A stretch of DNA of 64,000 bases from Rhodococcus sp. H36-A4. GTDB lineage: Bacteria > Actinomycetota > Actinomycetes > Mycobacteriales > Mycobacteriaceae. Location: the NCBI RefSeq assembly GCF_027158005.1, contig NZ_JAPVLQ010000001.1, positions 496,001 to 560,000 of the forward strand. The letters run 5' to 3'. A model generated the notes under the pieces. It was not told the origin of the DNA, did not search any database, and saw nothing but the letters and a program-made list of their open reading frames with translations. Within the stretch, counting starts at the first letter, position 1, and every line of letters starts with the position of its first letter. This document shows, one piece after another, positions 17,613-26,541 of this stretch. The position numbers and the translations under genes were made by a program.

Positions 17613-18758
17613 TTAACCCACCGACCGCAGGCCCCGCGCGATCACGAGACGCTGAATCTGGTTGGTGCCCTCGAATATCTGCGTGATCTTTGCATCCCGC
17701 ATGTACCGCTCGACCCGGAAGTCGCGGGTATATCCGTATCCACCGAACACCTGGACGGCGTCGGTGGTCACCTTCATCGCGGCATCGGTGGCGATGAGCT
17801 TGGCGACGGATGCGCTTCGCGAATAGTCGAGCCCGCTGTCGCGGCGTCGGGCGGCGTCGATATACGTAGCGCGGGCAGAGTCGACGGCGGCTGCCATGTC
17901 GGCCAGCAGGAATCCGAGCCCTTGATGGTCGACGATCTTCTTGCCGAACGTCGTGCGTTCGTTCGCGTAGGCCACCGCGTCGTCGAGGGCCGCTTGGGCG
18001 ATTCCGACGGCGACCGCGGCAATCCCGAGGCGGCCGGAATCGAGGGCACTGAAGGCGATCTGCAGGCCCTGCCCCTCGGTACCGATACGTCGCTCGCCTG
18101 GAATGTAGGCGCTGTCGTAGTGCGCCGAGGTCGTCGGTACCGAGTGCAGTCCCATCTTCTCCTCGGGTTTGCCGAAGGTGAGCCCGTCGAGGTTCTTGGG
18201 CACCAGAAAGCAGGAGATGCCCTTCGATCCCTCTCCGGTGCGCGCGAAGAGGTTGTAGAAGTCGGCGATGCCGCCGTGGGTGATCCACGCTTTCGCGCCC
18301 GTGACGGAGTATCCGTCACCTGATGGCACCGCCTTGCAGGTCAAGGCTGCGGCGTCGGAGCCGGCCTGCGGCTCGGACAGGGAGTAGGCGCCGATCTGCG
18401 AGCCGCCGAGCATCTCCGGCAACCAGCGTTGCTTCTGCTCTTCGGTTCCGAATGCCAGTAGCGGCGAGCAGGCGAGGCTGTGCACGCTGACGGCTACGGC
18501 GACCGCTGCCCATCGCGAAGCCAACTCTTCGAGGACCTGGAGGTAGACCTCGTACGGCTGCGCTCCGCCACCCCACTCCTCAGGGAACGGCAGGCTGAGC
18601 AAGCCTGCCTCACCGAGCTGAGCGAACACGCCGTCCGGATACGTCTCCGCTTTTTCGTGTGCGTCGACTATCGGGTCGAGCACTTTGTCCGCGACGTCAC
18701 GGGTGAGCTGGATGAGATCTTTGGCTTCCTCGGTGGGCAGCAGGCGATCGACGGGCAC
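17613..18758 (-). CDS. Acyl-CoA dehydrogenase
   Basis: A 381-aa flavoprotein that introduces the 2,3-double bond in acyl-CoAs. The FAD/substrate signatures 'AYSLSEPQAGSDAAAL' and 'QVFGGYGYTRDFRVERYMRD' are present. In the second, the residue at the usual catalytic-base position is in the 'IFEGTNQIQRLVIAR' segment, as in short/branched-chain members. The GTG at 18758 is preceded by a good GAGGAG site. The frame is open further upstream without family resemblance. It is divergent from a TetR gene across 94 bp with a palindromic operator candidate, so this TetR is its probable repressor. Confidence 0.9.
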   Translation of the reverse strand: MPVDRLLPTEEAKDLIQLTRDVADKVLDPIVDAHEKAETYPDGVFAQLGEAGLLSLPFPEEWGGGAQPYEVYLQVLEELASRWAAVAVAVSVHSLACSPLLAFGTEEQKQRWLPEMLGGSQIGAYSLSEPQAGSDAAALTCKAVPSGDGYSVTGAKAWITHGGIADFYNLFARTGEGSKGISCFLVPKNLDGLTFGKPEEKMGLHSVPTTSAHYDSAYIPGERRIGTEGQGLQIAFSALDSGRLGIAAVAVGIAQAALDDAVAYANERTTFGKKIVDHQGLGFLLADMAAAVDSARATYIDAARRRDSGLDYSRSASVAKLIATDAAMKVTTDAVQVFGGYGYTRDFRVERYMRDAKITQIFEGTNQIQRLVIARGLRSVG

Positions 18759-18802
18759 TGGGCACTCCTCACGAAACCACGGACAGTACTGCAATGAAGC
18801 TC

Positions 18803-18819
18803 ACGGTACTGCATACCGT
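18803..18819. promoter_or_regulatory. Candidate TetR operator between acyl-CoA dehydrogenase and tetR
   Basis: ACGGTA-CTGCA-TACCGT is a perfect inverted repeat with 6-bp arms and a 5-bp spacer, centred in the 94-bp divergent gap. Related half-sites (GTACTGCA, TGCAGTAC) flank it at about 18787 and 18833. The arrangement fits a TetR dimer site controlling both divergent genes. Confidence 0.55.
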
Positions 18820-18852
18820 ACTGTGACGTCGACTGCAGTACTATTTTGCGAT

Positions 18853-19422
18853 ATGACCGCAGCTCACGCGACTGCACGGCGCGCCCAGCTCTTCGACCAA
18901 CTGGTCGCGTTGTTCCTCGACGAAGGATTCGCGCACCTGACGCTCGAGGACATCGCGGCACGCCTGCGATGCAGTAAATCGACGTTGTACACGTTGGCTG
19001 GGAGCAAGGGTGAGCTCGTGCGGACCGCGACCGTTCACTTCTTCCGTGGCGCGACCGACCGTGTCGAGGCATCCATCGCTACCGTCGACGGGACCGGCGC
19101 GCGACTGACCGAGTATCTGTCGGCGGTCGGCATCGCACTGCAACCCGCGTCGGCGCAGTTCATGGACGATCTCGCAGCGTTCCCCCCTGCCCGCGAGGTC
19201 TACGAGCAGAACACCGCTATTGCCGCCGAACGCGTGCAGCAACTGATCGACGAAGGAACTTCGGCCGGGGACGTCCGCGGAGTCCACGCCGCGTTCGTCG
19301 CCGATGTGGCTGCGACGACGATGGCTCGAATCCAGAGCCGCGAGGTGGCCGGGCGTACCGGGCTCGAAGACTCGCAGGCCTACGCCGAACTGGCCGCGCT
19401 GCTCACGACGGGCATCACCTGA
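18853..19422 (+). CDS. TetR family transcriptional regulator
   Basis: A 189-aa regulator with an N-terminal helix-turn-helix ('FAHLTLEDIAARLRCSKSTLYTLAGSKGELV', in part) and a helical C-terminal ligand domain. The ATG at 18853 begins 'MTAAHATARRAQLF'; an upstream open frame overlaps the acyl-CoA dehydrogenase gene and the operator and is rejected. Its position opposite an acyl-CoA dehydrogenase and the shared palindrome suggest a fatty-acid-responsive repressor. The effector is inferred only from context. Confidence 0.88.
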   Translation: MTAAHATARRAQLFDQLVALFLDEGFAHLTLEDIAARLRCSKSTLYTLAGSKGELVRTATVHFFRGATDRVEASIATVDGTGARLTEYLSAVGIALQPASAQFMDDLAAFPPAREVYEQNTAIAAERVQQLIDEGTSAGDVRGVHAAFVADVAATTMARIQSREVAGRTGLEDSQAYAELAALLTTGIT

Positions 19423-21033
19423 TCAATCGCGCCGCGGCAGAAGCCGGAGCTGAATCTCCATCAGCATCCGCTCGTCCGGATCGGAAAGGTCGGCTCCGAG
19501 AATCTGCTCGACGCGAGCGATCCGGTACCGCAGCGTGTTCGGGTGCACACCCAGTTCCGCTGCAGCACTCCGAATCTCGCCGAAGTGGGAAAGATAGGCT
19601 GCCAAACTCGACACCATCGCCGAAGAGTGCTTCGCGTCGTACCTTCTGAGCGTCTCCATGCGCGAATCGAGCAGTTGCGGGTGATGGGAGACGAGTTCGA
19701 TGATTTCGCCGAGCAGAACGGACGTACGAGACTCGGCAAGTGAGGTCACTCGATGTTCGCCCATGGTGCGGTCGAGCACCCTATCGACTTCGAATCGACC
19801 TGCCGGTACGTCGGCGAGTGACGCGACGGGAACGGTCAGTGCCGCACGCAGCGCGACGCCGGTCCGCTCTTCGATCCGAACGATCACTTCCCGCGTCCAG
19901 GATTCCACGGCCTTCACCGAGGTGATCGCCGGGAACAGTACGTAGATACGGTCACCGATTTTCGTCGCCAAGGAGAGGCGATGAAAGGCACTGGCATGCA
20001 ACCGAACCGCGGGCGCAACCTCGCCGATCGGGCGGCTGTCGACCGCGGCGAATCCGATCGTCGCGGCCGGCCCCGACGTCGGAATCGACAGTGCCGCAGC
20101 AAGCGACGGGATGTCGACGCCTCCCCCTCGCGCGCCGAGCAATCGCTGAATCTGCACGGCCTCGTTGCTCGGCGCATCCAGAATGCGTGTGATCAACCGC
20201 GCCGCGACGGCAGCGGCACCGGTCAGGACGCCATCCGCGTCCTCGGATATGGGTCGATTGCCTTCTTGAATCCAGATCGAGCCCAGGTTGGCGATGGTGC
20301 CGGACGCGTCGGGAATCGATCTGATCCCCACGACGAGTCGACGCCGAATGCCGAGGTCGGGGGCGGCGGGCACTTCGAGAACGTCGTCGCTGGTTCTGAT
20401 GCGTTCGAATACGCCCCAGTCGGTGAGGGTGCGCAGGTAGTCGGCCGGGCCTTCGCGACCGAGAATGGACAGTGTTCGGAGTTCGTCGGCCGCGCTCTCC
20501 GACGCCGAGTACGCCAGCACGTGCGATCGCTCGTCCTCGATACTCACCATTCCCTTGGTCAGGGATGCGACAGTGCGCGCGAGACCGTAAAGGTCGGTGT
20601 CGGCACCGAAACGTCCTTCGTCGACATCATCGGTGTCGAGGCGCCGAAGCGAATGATCGAGCACTCCACGAACGATCGACAGCAACCGTTCCCAGTTCGT
20701 CTGCGGGTGGACGGCGATCAGCGCGATCCCGCACTGCCGCGCCGCGTGTTGGATCGGCACCGAATCGCCGACGCCCTTGGCCATCACTGCCCGTGGCCGC
20801 GTGTGCGGCCGCGCCAACTCCAGATCGTCGAACCATGCCAGAAGTCCGGATTCGGAGGCACCGACCACCAGGGCCAGGTCGGCGACCGCGTTGTCGGACA
20901 GGTCGCTGCCGTCGAGCAACGCTACCGAGCGGATGTCGGTGTGTCCCCCGGCCGGGTTCACGACGAGTTCGACGAACGAACCGGGCAAGGCGCAGAGCAG
21001 CGTTGCCAGCTCGATTCTGGAATCTTCGTCCAT
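19423..21033 (-). CDS. pruC: PucR family regulator, PruC-like activator of proline catabolism
   Basis: A 536-aa regulator with a long N-terminal sensor region and a C-terminal PucR helix-turn-helix at about residues 470–530 ('AYLSHFGEIRSAAAELGVHPNTLRYRIARVEQI', in part). It is divergent from pruA–pruB across 75 bp. That is the arrangement of mycobacterial pruC (Rv1186c), which activates pruA and pruB in response to proline. The ATG at 21033 is the last plausible start before the divergent gene and gives about the mycobacterial length. It ends exactly where the convergent TetR gene ends. Confidence 0.85.
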   Translation of the reverse strand: MDEDSRIELATLLCALPGSFVELVVNPAGGHTDIRSVALLDGSDLSDNAVADLALVVGASESGLLAWFDDLELARPHTRPRAVMAKGVGDSVPIQHAARQCGIALIAVHPQTNWERLLSIVRGVLDHSLRRLDTDDVDEGRFGADTDLYGLARTVASLTKGMVSIEDERSHVLAYSASESAADELRTLSILGREGPADYLRTLTDWGVFERIRTSDDVLEVPAAPDLGIRRRLVVGIRSIPDASGTIANLGSIWIQEGNRPISEDADGVLTGAAAVAARLITRILDAPSNEAVQIQRLLGARGGGVDIPSLAAALSIPTSGPAATIGFAAVDSRPIGEVAPAVRLHASAFHRLSLATKIGDRIYVLFPAITSVKAVESWTREVIVRIEERTGVALRAALTVPVASLADVPAGRFEVDRVLDRTMGEHRVTSLAESRTSVLLGEIIELVSHHPQLLDSRMETLRRYDAKHSSAMVSSLAAYLSHFGEIRSAAAELGVHPNTLRYRIARVEQILGADLSDPDERMLMEIQLRLLPRRD

Positions 21034-21108
21034 CTGGACAAGTAGAGCACACAGCTCTCGTCCGATCAGCCGAATACATTCGGCTGTCTTCGGGCTTGGA
21101 TTGGTCCC

Positions 21109-22758
21109 ATGGACGCCGTCACTTCGGTACCCGTTCCGATCAACGAACCGGTCAATACCTATGCCCCCGGCAACCCTGAGCGCGCTCGCCTGCGCGCTCG
21201 ATTGGACGAACTTTCCTCGAATCCGACCCACCTTCACCAGGTCATCGGAGGCGTACATCGCTCCGGCACCGGACCCGAACAGCACGTCGTGCAACCCCAC
21301 CGGCACTCGTCCGTCATCGGCAGGTTCACCAGCGCCACACACCAGGACGTCCGCGACGCCATCGACGCAGCCCTCGCGGCCGCACCGGCATGGCGTGATC
21401 GCTCGTTCGACGATCGGGCTGCAGTGTTCCTGCGGGCCGCGGACCTCCTTGCCGGCCCCTGGCGTGAAACGGTCGCGGCCGCAACGATGTTGGGCCAGTC
21501 GAAGTCCGTCTACCAGGCCGAGATCGACGCGCCGTGCGAGCTGATCGACTTCTGGAGATTCAACGTCTCCCTCGCGCGGCACGTTCTGGCGGACCAGCCG
21601 GTGAGTTCCCCGGGAGTGTGGAATCGGGTGGACTATCGCCCGCTCGAAGGGTTCGTGTACGCCATCACCCCGTTCAACTTCACGGCGATCGCCGGCAATC
21701 TGCCCACGGCGCCCGCACTGATGGGCAACACCGTGCTGTGGAAGCCGTCGCCGACTCAGTCCGTCGCCGCATATCTGACTCTGCAACTACTCGAAGCGGC
21801 AGGACTTCCGCCCGGAGTGATCAACCTGGTGCTCGGGGACGGTCCACTCGTATCCGAGCACGCATTGAGCGACCCCCGGCTGGCAGGGATCCACTTCACC
21901 GGTTCGACGGCGACGTTTCAGCATCTCTGGCGTGAGGTGGGAAACAACATCACCCGGTACAACTCTTATCCGAGGCTGGTCGGTGAAACGGGGGGCAAGG
22001 ACTTCGTTCTCGCACACAGTTCAGCCGATCCCGACGTCCTCACCACTGCGCTGATCCGTGGAGCGTTCGACTACCAGGGACAAAAGTGCTCCGCCGCATC
22101 ACGGGCTTTCGTACCGAGGTCCCTCTGGAACCGGATGGGAGATCCGTTCGTCGAACAGGTGTCGCAATTGAAATTCGGCGATGTGAGCGACCTGTCCAAT
22201 TTCGGTGGCGCAGTCATCGACCAGCAGGCCTTCGACCGCAACGCCGCCGCGCTCGATCGCGCCAAGTCCACGCCGGGCCTCACCATCGCGACAGGTGGAA
22301 CGTGTGACGACTCCGAAGGTTACTTCGTCTCTCCCACAGTTCTTCTCGGCGAAGACCCAACGGACGAGGCGTTCGCCACCGAGTACTTCGGTCCGATCCT
22401 GACAGTGCACGTGTACGAGGATTCTGCGCCGAATTCGTACCAGGACATCCTGAGCCAGGTCGACTCCGGATCGAAGTACGCACTCACTGGTGCAGTCGTT
22501 GCGAATGATCGGACGGCCATCGAGCAGGCACACTCGGCGTTGAGATTCGCAGCAGGCAATTTCTATGTGAACGACAAGCCGTCCGGCGCCGTCGTCGGTC
22601 AGCAGCCGTTCGGTGGAGCGCGAGCGTCCGGGACGAACGACAAGGCCGGGTCTGCGCAGAACCTGCTGCGCTGGGCCTCCGCGCGCACGGTCAAGGAGAC
22701 ATTTGTTCCGCCGACCGATCACCACTATCCCCACCAGGCCGGGGAGGGTCTCGCGTGA
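21109..22758 (+). CDS. pruA: 1-pyrroline-5-carboxylate dehydrogenase
   Basis: An aldehyde dehydrogenase-fold enzyme (549 aa) that oxidises glutamate semialdehyde/P5C to glutamate with NAD+, the second step of proline breakdown. 'AITPFNFTAIAGNLPTAPAL' and 'GNTVLWKPSPTQ' bind the cofactor. 'LVGETGGKDFVLAH' carries the general base glutamate, and 'FDYQGQKCSAASRAFVP' the catalytic cysteine. It overlaps pruB by 4 nt (GTGA), so the two enzymes are made together. This is the separate monofunctional arrangement rather than the fused PutA of proteobacteria. Confidence 0.95.
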   Translation: MDAVTSVPVPINEPVNTYAPGNPERARLRARLDELSSNPTHLHQVIGGVHRSGTGPEQHVVQPHRHSSVIGRFTSATHQDVRDAIDAALAAAPAWRDRSFDDRAAVFLRAADLLAGPWRETVAAATMLGQSKSVYQAEIDAPCELIDFWRFNVSLARHVLADQPVSSPGVWNRVDYRPLEGFVYAITPFNFTAIAGNLPTAPALMGNTVLWKPSPTQSVAAYLTLQLLEAAGLPPGVINLVLGDGPLVSEHALSDPRLAGIHFTGSTATFQHLWREVGNNITRYNSYPRLVGETGGKDFVLAHSSADPDVLTTALIRGAFDYQGQKCSAASRAFVPRSLWNRMGDPFVEQVSQLKFGDVSDLSNFGGAVIDQQAFDRNAAALDRAKSTPGLTIATGGTCDDSEGYFVSPTVLLGEDPTDEAFATEYFGPILTVHVYEDSAPNSYQDILSQVDSGSKYALTGAVVANDRTAIEQAHSALRFAAGNFYVNDKPSGAVVGQQPFGGARASGTNDKAGSAQNLLRWASARTVKETFVPPTDHHYPHQAGEGLA

Positions 22759-23702
22759 GTGCGGTAGTGGCCAATCCCCTCCGACCTGCTCTTCTTGCCG
22801 CGGCACGATCCGCGAGGCTCGAGGCGACGGTGAACCGGTTTCCGTTGACCAGAAAACTGGTGGACCGCTTCGTAGCAGGGGAATCGGAGTCCGACGCGAT
22901 GGCGGCAGTGCGTTCGTTGTTGAATTCCGGCCGGAAGGTCAGTGTCGATCACCTCGGGGAGGACACCACCGACGCAGCAACGGCGAAGGCAACAGTCGAT
23001 GCTTATCTTTCTTTGCTGCAGTCTTGTTCGACCCTACGACCCGAACAACACCACGCCATCGAAGTATCGGTGAAACTGTCGGCGTTAGGGCAAGGTATCG
23101 ATCGTTCGCTCGCACTCGAAGGCGCACGCACCATCTGTTCCGCCGCCGCTCGGTCAGGGGCCTGGGTGACAGTGGATGCGGAGAACCACACGACGACGGA
23201 TGCGACGCTGTCCATCGTCAGGGAACTGCGTCAGGAGTTTCCCGACGTCGGCACCGTACTGCAGGCCTATCTCATGCGCACCGAGAACGATTGCCGCGAG
23301 TTCGCCGGCCCTCACTCTCGGATTCGATTGTGCAAGGGCGCATACGACGAACCCTCGACGGTCGCCTACCGCCGCCCCGGCGACGTCGCCGAGTCGTATG
23401 TGCGATGTCTCCGAATCCTCATGAATGGCGACGGCTACCCGATGGTGGCGTCCCACGACCCCGAGATGATCGACGCTGCAGCACGATTCGCCCAGTCTTC
23501 CGGCCGAACAAAGGAAAACTACGAGTACCAGATGCTGTTCGGAATCCGCGAGGCAGAACAGCTCCGCCTGACAGGCGAAGGGAAGAACCTTCGGGTCTAT
23601 GTTCCCTACGGCAATCAGTGGTACGGCTACTTCATGCGCCGCTTGGCCGAGCGGCCTGCGAACGTCATGTTCTTCTTTCGCTCACTGCTCGCGCGCAAGT
23701 AG
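22755..23702 (+). CDS. pruB: Proline dehydrogenase (monofunctional)
   Basis: A 315-aa FAD-dependent TIM-barrel enzyme that oxidises proline to P5C. 'LGQGIDRSLALEGARTI', 'VTVDAENHTTTD', 'QAYLMRTENDC', 'RIRLCKGAYDEP' and the C-terminal 'VYVPYGNQWYGYFMRRLAERP' match the PRODH/PutA barrel, the last containing the substrate-binding arginines. The GTG start overlaps the pruA stop. Its last 21 nt overlap the 3' end of the convergent release-factor-like gene. Confidence 0.95.
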   Translation: MSAVVANPLRPALLAAARSARLEATVNRFPLTRKLVDRFVAGESESDAMAAVRSLLNSGRKVSVDHLGEDTTDAATAKATVDAYLSLLQSCSTLRPEQHHAIEVSVKLSALGQGIDRSLALEGARTICSAAARSGAWVTVDAENHTTTDATLSIVRELRQEFPDVGTVLQAYLMRTENDCREFAGPHSRIRLCKGAYDEPSTVAYRRPGDVAESYVRCLRILMNGDGYPMVASHDPEMIDAAARFAQSSGRTKENYEYQMLFGIREAEQLRLTGEGKNLRVYVPYGNQWYGYFMRRLAERPANVMFFFRSLLARK

Positions 23703-24227
23703 GGCCGCTCGTTCGCGTATTTCCTGCACGGCGGACCGGATGAGATCGGAATCGGAACCGTCCGCCCTCGAACCGATTTCGAGCTCGATGACGTCGCGCA
23801 ACACTCGTGCGGGCAAGCTCTGCACGAGCTGCGGACGCACGGGGAGTACGCCCACCACGAAAATCTGCTCGACGGTCTTCGTGTCGTACATCTCGGCGAC
23901 GATCTCGGCGACGGTCTTCTCACCTGCGCGGTGTCGTGGCGGAGTTCCGGACTCGACCGTAACCGAACTCGTCGCGACGCCCCGGGCATCGAAGGTGTCG
24001 ATATCGGCGCCGCGTCGGTCCACCGATACGACGACATAAGGTCCGGCGTCCTCGAGCGGATCGGATTCGGTGTCCACTCTCGGCACACCGACGAACCGGG
24101 CCTCGGTCGGCTCGGCCCCCGGCTCCAAGTCGGACGCGTCCCGCGCGGCCTCGACAGGCGCCCCTGAGGACACCGCATCGTCCACCGAATATGACTGCAT
24201 ATGCTCGCGCTCACTGCTCGTCGACAT
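23682..24227 (-). CDS. Short baeRF (eRF1/Vms1-like) domain protein, probably truncated
   Basis: A 181-aa protein that resembles only the central part of actinobacterial 'bacterial archaeo-eukaryotic release factor' proteins (about 370 aa). 'GPYVVVSVDRRGADIDTFD' looks like the strand-rich segment before the central domain. 'EQIFVVGVLPVRPQLVQSLP' to 'VIELEIGSRADGSDSDLI' looks like the central alpha/beta domain. The usual N-terminal and C-terminal domains are missing. Codon use looks normal, so it may be a real short paralogue or an in-frame remnant. The start is uncertain (ATG at 24227, 24200 or 24263). The family call is tentative. Confidence 0.5.
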   Translation of the reverse strand: MSTSSEREHMQSYSVDDAVSSGAPVEAARDASDLEPGAEPTEARFVGVPRVDTESDPLEDAGPYVVVSVDRRGADIDTFDARGVATSSVTVESGTPPRHRAGEKTVAEIVAEMYDTKTVEQIFVVGVLPVRPQLVQSLPARVLRDVIELEIGSRADGSDSDLIRSAVQEIRERAALLAREQ

Positions 24228-24304
24228 CTGGATGGGGTGCCCAGGTCTCCGAGCACCAAACATCACGACCGTTGTATCTTTCGCCGAGACGTACCGTAGG
24301 ACTC

Positions 24305-25906
24305 ATGACACCTCGCTCCGCGGACGCCGTGGTGATCGGCGCCGGACACAACGGACTCGTAGCGGCTGCTGCGCTGGCAGACGCAGGCTGGGACGTAGTA
24401 ATTCTGGAGGCAGGCCCCGAAGCCGGTGGCGCTGTCCGCAGTGCCGAGCTGATACCAGGATTCAGCAGTGATCTCTTCAGTGCGTTCTATCCGTTGGGGG
24501 CTGCGTCGCCCGTGATGACCTCACTCGACCTCGAGCATCACGGCCTGCGGTGGTCGCGTTCGCCTACCGTCTACGGCCACGCACGCTCCTCGATGGACGA
24601 GTCCGCACCCGTCGTCCACAACGATGTCGCCGATACCGCTGCGGCTCTGGCCGAATACGACCGTCGCGACGGTGATGCCTGGTTCGACCTGTTCGATCAG
24701 TGGACGAAGATCCGGAAGCCGATGCTCGACGCTTTCTTCGGACCGTTCCCGCCGGTGCGCGCCGCTGCGTCGTTGGCGAGAACCTTGGGTGCCGCGGACA
24801 CACTGCGGTTCGGACGGTTCATGGCTCTGCCGGCACGCGTCATGGCGCACGAGCTCTTCCGGAGCGAGGCTGCCAGGTGCCTTGTGCTGGGTAATGCCAT
24901 GCACGGTGACGCCCCCTCCGACGCACCCGTCAGTGGTGCGATGGGCTATCTGCTGACGATGTTGGCGCAGGACGTCGGATATCCAGTGCCGACGGGTGGC
25001 GCGAGCAAGCTCGCCGACGCGCTCGTCAGCCGTGCAGGCAAGGCGGAACTGCGCTGCGATAGCCCGGTCGATCGCATCGACGTCACCGATGGACGTGCGT
25101 CAGCGGTTCATACCAAAGGTGGGGACACGGTGTTCGTCCGTCGGGCCGTGATCGCCGACGTCTCCGCACCGATGCTCTACGGATCCTTGCTTCCGGCCGA
25201 CGCGGTACCCCGACGGGTGCACGAGGATCTCCGCAACTTCGAATGGGATACCCCGGTGGTGAAGGTCAACTACGCCCTCGACCGCCCCATCCCGTGGCGC
25301 TCGACAAGCCTCTCGGGTGCGGGGACCGTACATCTGGGCGCCGACGACGACGGCCTGGTCCGGTGGTTGGCCGACCTGACCACCGGGGTGCTCCCGGAAC
25401 GTCCGTTCATGCTGTTCGGGCAGATGACCACGGCAGACGCCTCCAGATCACCGGTGGGTACCGAGAGCGCGTGGGCGTACACGCATTTGCCGCGCGGAGT
25501 GACCGACGACGCGTCAGCCGATACGGTCGCCGACCGGGTACGCGATGTGCTCGAGGAACACGCACCAGGGTTCAGCGGGTCGATCATCGCCGAGGTGGTT
25601 CAGCGGCCGTCCGATCTGATGGCGGAGAACGGCAATCTCTACGGCGGCGCAGTCAACGGCGGAACCGCACAGTTGCAGCAGCAGTTGATCTTTCGCCCGA
25701 CACCCGGACTCGGACGTTCGGAAACCGTCGTCGAGGGGTTGTTCCTCGGTAGCTCTTCGGCGCACCCCGGGGGCGGAGTTCACGGAGCATCCGGGATGAA
25801 CGCTGCGCGAGCGGCATTGGGCCAGCAGGGCCCGCTCGGCCGGATACGAAAAAAGGTGACCAGCTCCTTGCTGGAGCTGGTCACCCGAGATCGAGAAGAA
25901 CGTTAA
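24305..25906 (+). CDS. Phytoene-dehydrogenase-like NAD(P)/FAD-dependent oxidoreductase
   Basis: A 533-aa flavoprotein of the CrtI/amine-oxidase superfamily. The Rossmann dinucleotide motif 'AVVIGAGHNGLVAAAALADA' follows the start, then 'ILEAGPEAGGAVRS'. 'YPVPTGGASKLADALVSRAG' is the mid-protein family signature and 'GSSSAHPGGGVHGASGMNAA' the C-terminal FAD motif. No other carotenoid genes are adjacent, so the substrate is unknown. The ATG at 24305 has a GTAGGA site. The last codons double as the terminator of the convergent STAS gene. Confidence 0.85.
   Translation: MTPRSADAVVIGAGHNGLVAAAALADAGWDVVILEAGPEAGGAVRSAELIPGFSSDLFSAFYPLGAASPVMTSLDLEHHGLRWSRSPTVYGHARSSMDESAPVVHNDVADTAAALAEYDRRDGDAWFDLFDQWTKIRKPMLDAFFGPFPPVRAAASLARTLGAADTLRFGRFMALPARVMAHELFRSEAARCLVLGNAMHGDAPSDAPVSGAMGYLLTMLAQDVGYPVPTGGASKLADALVSRAGKAELRCDSPVDRIDVTDGRASAVHTKGGDTVFVRRAVIADVSAPMLYGSLLPADAVPRRVHEDLRNFEWDTPVVKVNYALDRPIPWRSTSLSGAGTVHLGADDDGLVRWLADLTTGVLPERPFMLFGQMTTADASRSPVGTESAWAYTHLPRGVTDDASADTVADRVRDVLEEHAPGFSGSIIAEVVQRPSDLMAENGNLYGGAVNGGTAQLQQQLIFRPTPGLGRSETVVEGLFLGSSSAHPGGGVHGASGMNAARAALGQQGPLGRIRKKVTSSLLELVTRDREER
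25849..25885 (-). terminator. Rho-independent terminator for the STAS gene, inside the convergent coding region
   Basis: A perfect 13-bp stem (25855–25867 with 25873–25885, loop TTGCT) is followed on the minus strand by six T residues. It lies 18 nt downstream of the STAS stop. The whole element is also the coding sequence for the last residues (VTSSLLELVT) of the oppositely oriented oxidoreductase. Confidence 0.8.
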
Positions 25907-26355
25907 GGCTTCGTTGCCGCTTCGACCGCGTCGGCAACTCGATCGAAGACCTGCACGGCAGGTTGGAGAGACGCAGCCTCCAACAACCGATGTACTGGGT
26001 GTCCTTCTACGAGCGACCAGCTCGACCCTGCTTCTTGGGTCCCACTGTCGAGGGCGCTGAACACGGTCAGACCGGCAATGCCGAAGAAGCCGACATCGGA
26101 CAAGTCGAGTACGAGATGCCGGTTCGCATCGATGTGGGTGGATGCGAACTCGGCCAGCATCGGTGCACTTCGGATATCGATGTCACCGTGCACGCTGACA
26201 ACGAGCGCGGCCGAGCCGAACGGTACGGCTCGAAATATAGCGCCGGTAGCAGCGACGGACACCGAGGTATCTGCTGTGGCGTGTGTGTTCACTGCAGCGT
26301 GGTTGTGTGCGGTTGCGTCGTCTTCGACACCGCGTGGAGTAACAGTCATAGCCAT
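25903..26355 (-). CDS. STAS-domain protein (anti-sigma factor antagonist-like)
   Basis: A 150-aa protein with a STAS domain at about residues 35–140: 'ALVVSVHGDIDIRSAPML', then 'HLVLDLSDVGFFGIAGLTVF'. In SpoIIAA-type antagonists the second motif contains a serine or threonine that the anti-sigma kinase phosphorylates. Here that place reads G-I-A-G, so this regulation appears to be lost or different. No anti-sigma factor kinase or sigma factor gene is adjacent. I chose the ATG at 26355; a longer frame from 26514 is possible. The gene is monocistronic with its own terminator. Confidence 0.8.
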   Translation of the reverse strand: MAMTVTPRGVEDDATAHNHAAVNTHATADTSVSVAATGAIFRAVPFGSAALVVSVHGDIDIRSAPMLAEFASTHIDANRHLVLDLSDVGFFGIAGLTVFSALDSGTQEAGSSWSLVEGHPVHRLLEAASLQPAVQVFDRVADAVEAATKP

Positions 26356-26541
26356 CCCATCGTCTTTTCGATCGGGAGGGAAACGGTACGAGCGCGGTGA
26401 CAGTCGAATGTGAACATGAGTTCCGCTAACGGCTGCAACAGCCAGGGCGTCTCCCCCGACAACGGCTGTTAGCTCAACCTCGGTCAACCCTACGTTACTC
26501 GGGCCGTCCCGCATAGTGAAGACGAATCGAACACCGAGATC

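Noticed and set aside
21034-21786. N-terminal extension of the PucR-type regulator up to 787 aa
   Set aside because: It is antisense to pruA and lacks a start with family resemblance. The 536-aa form matches the mycobacterial PruC size.
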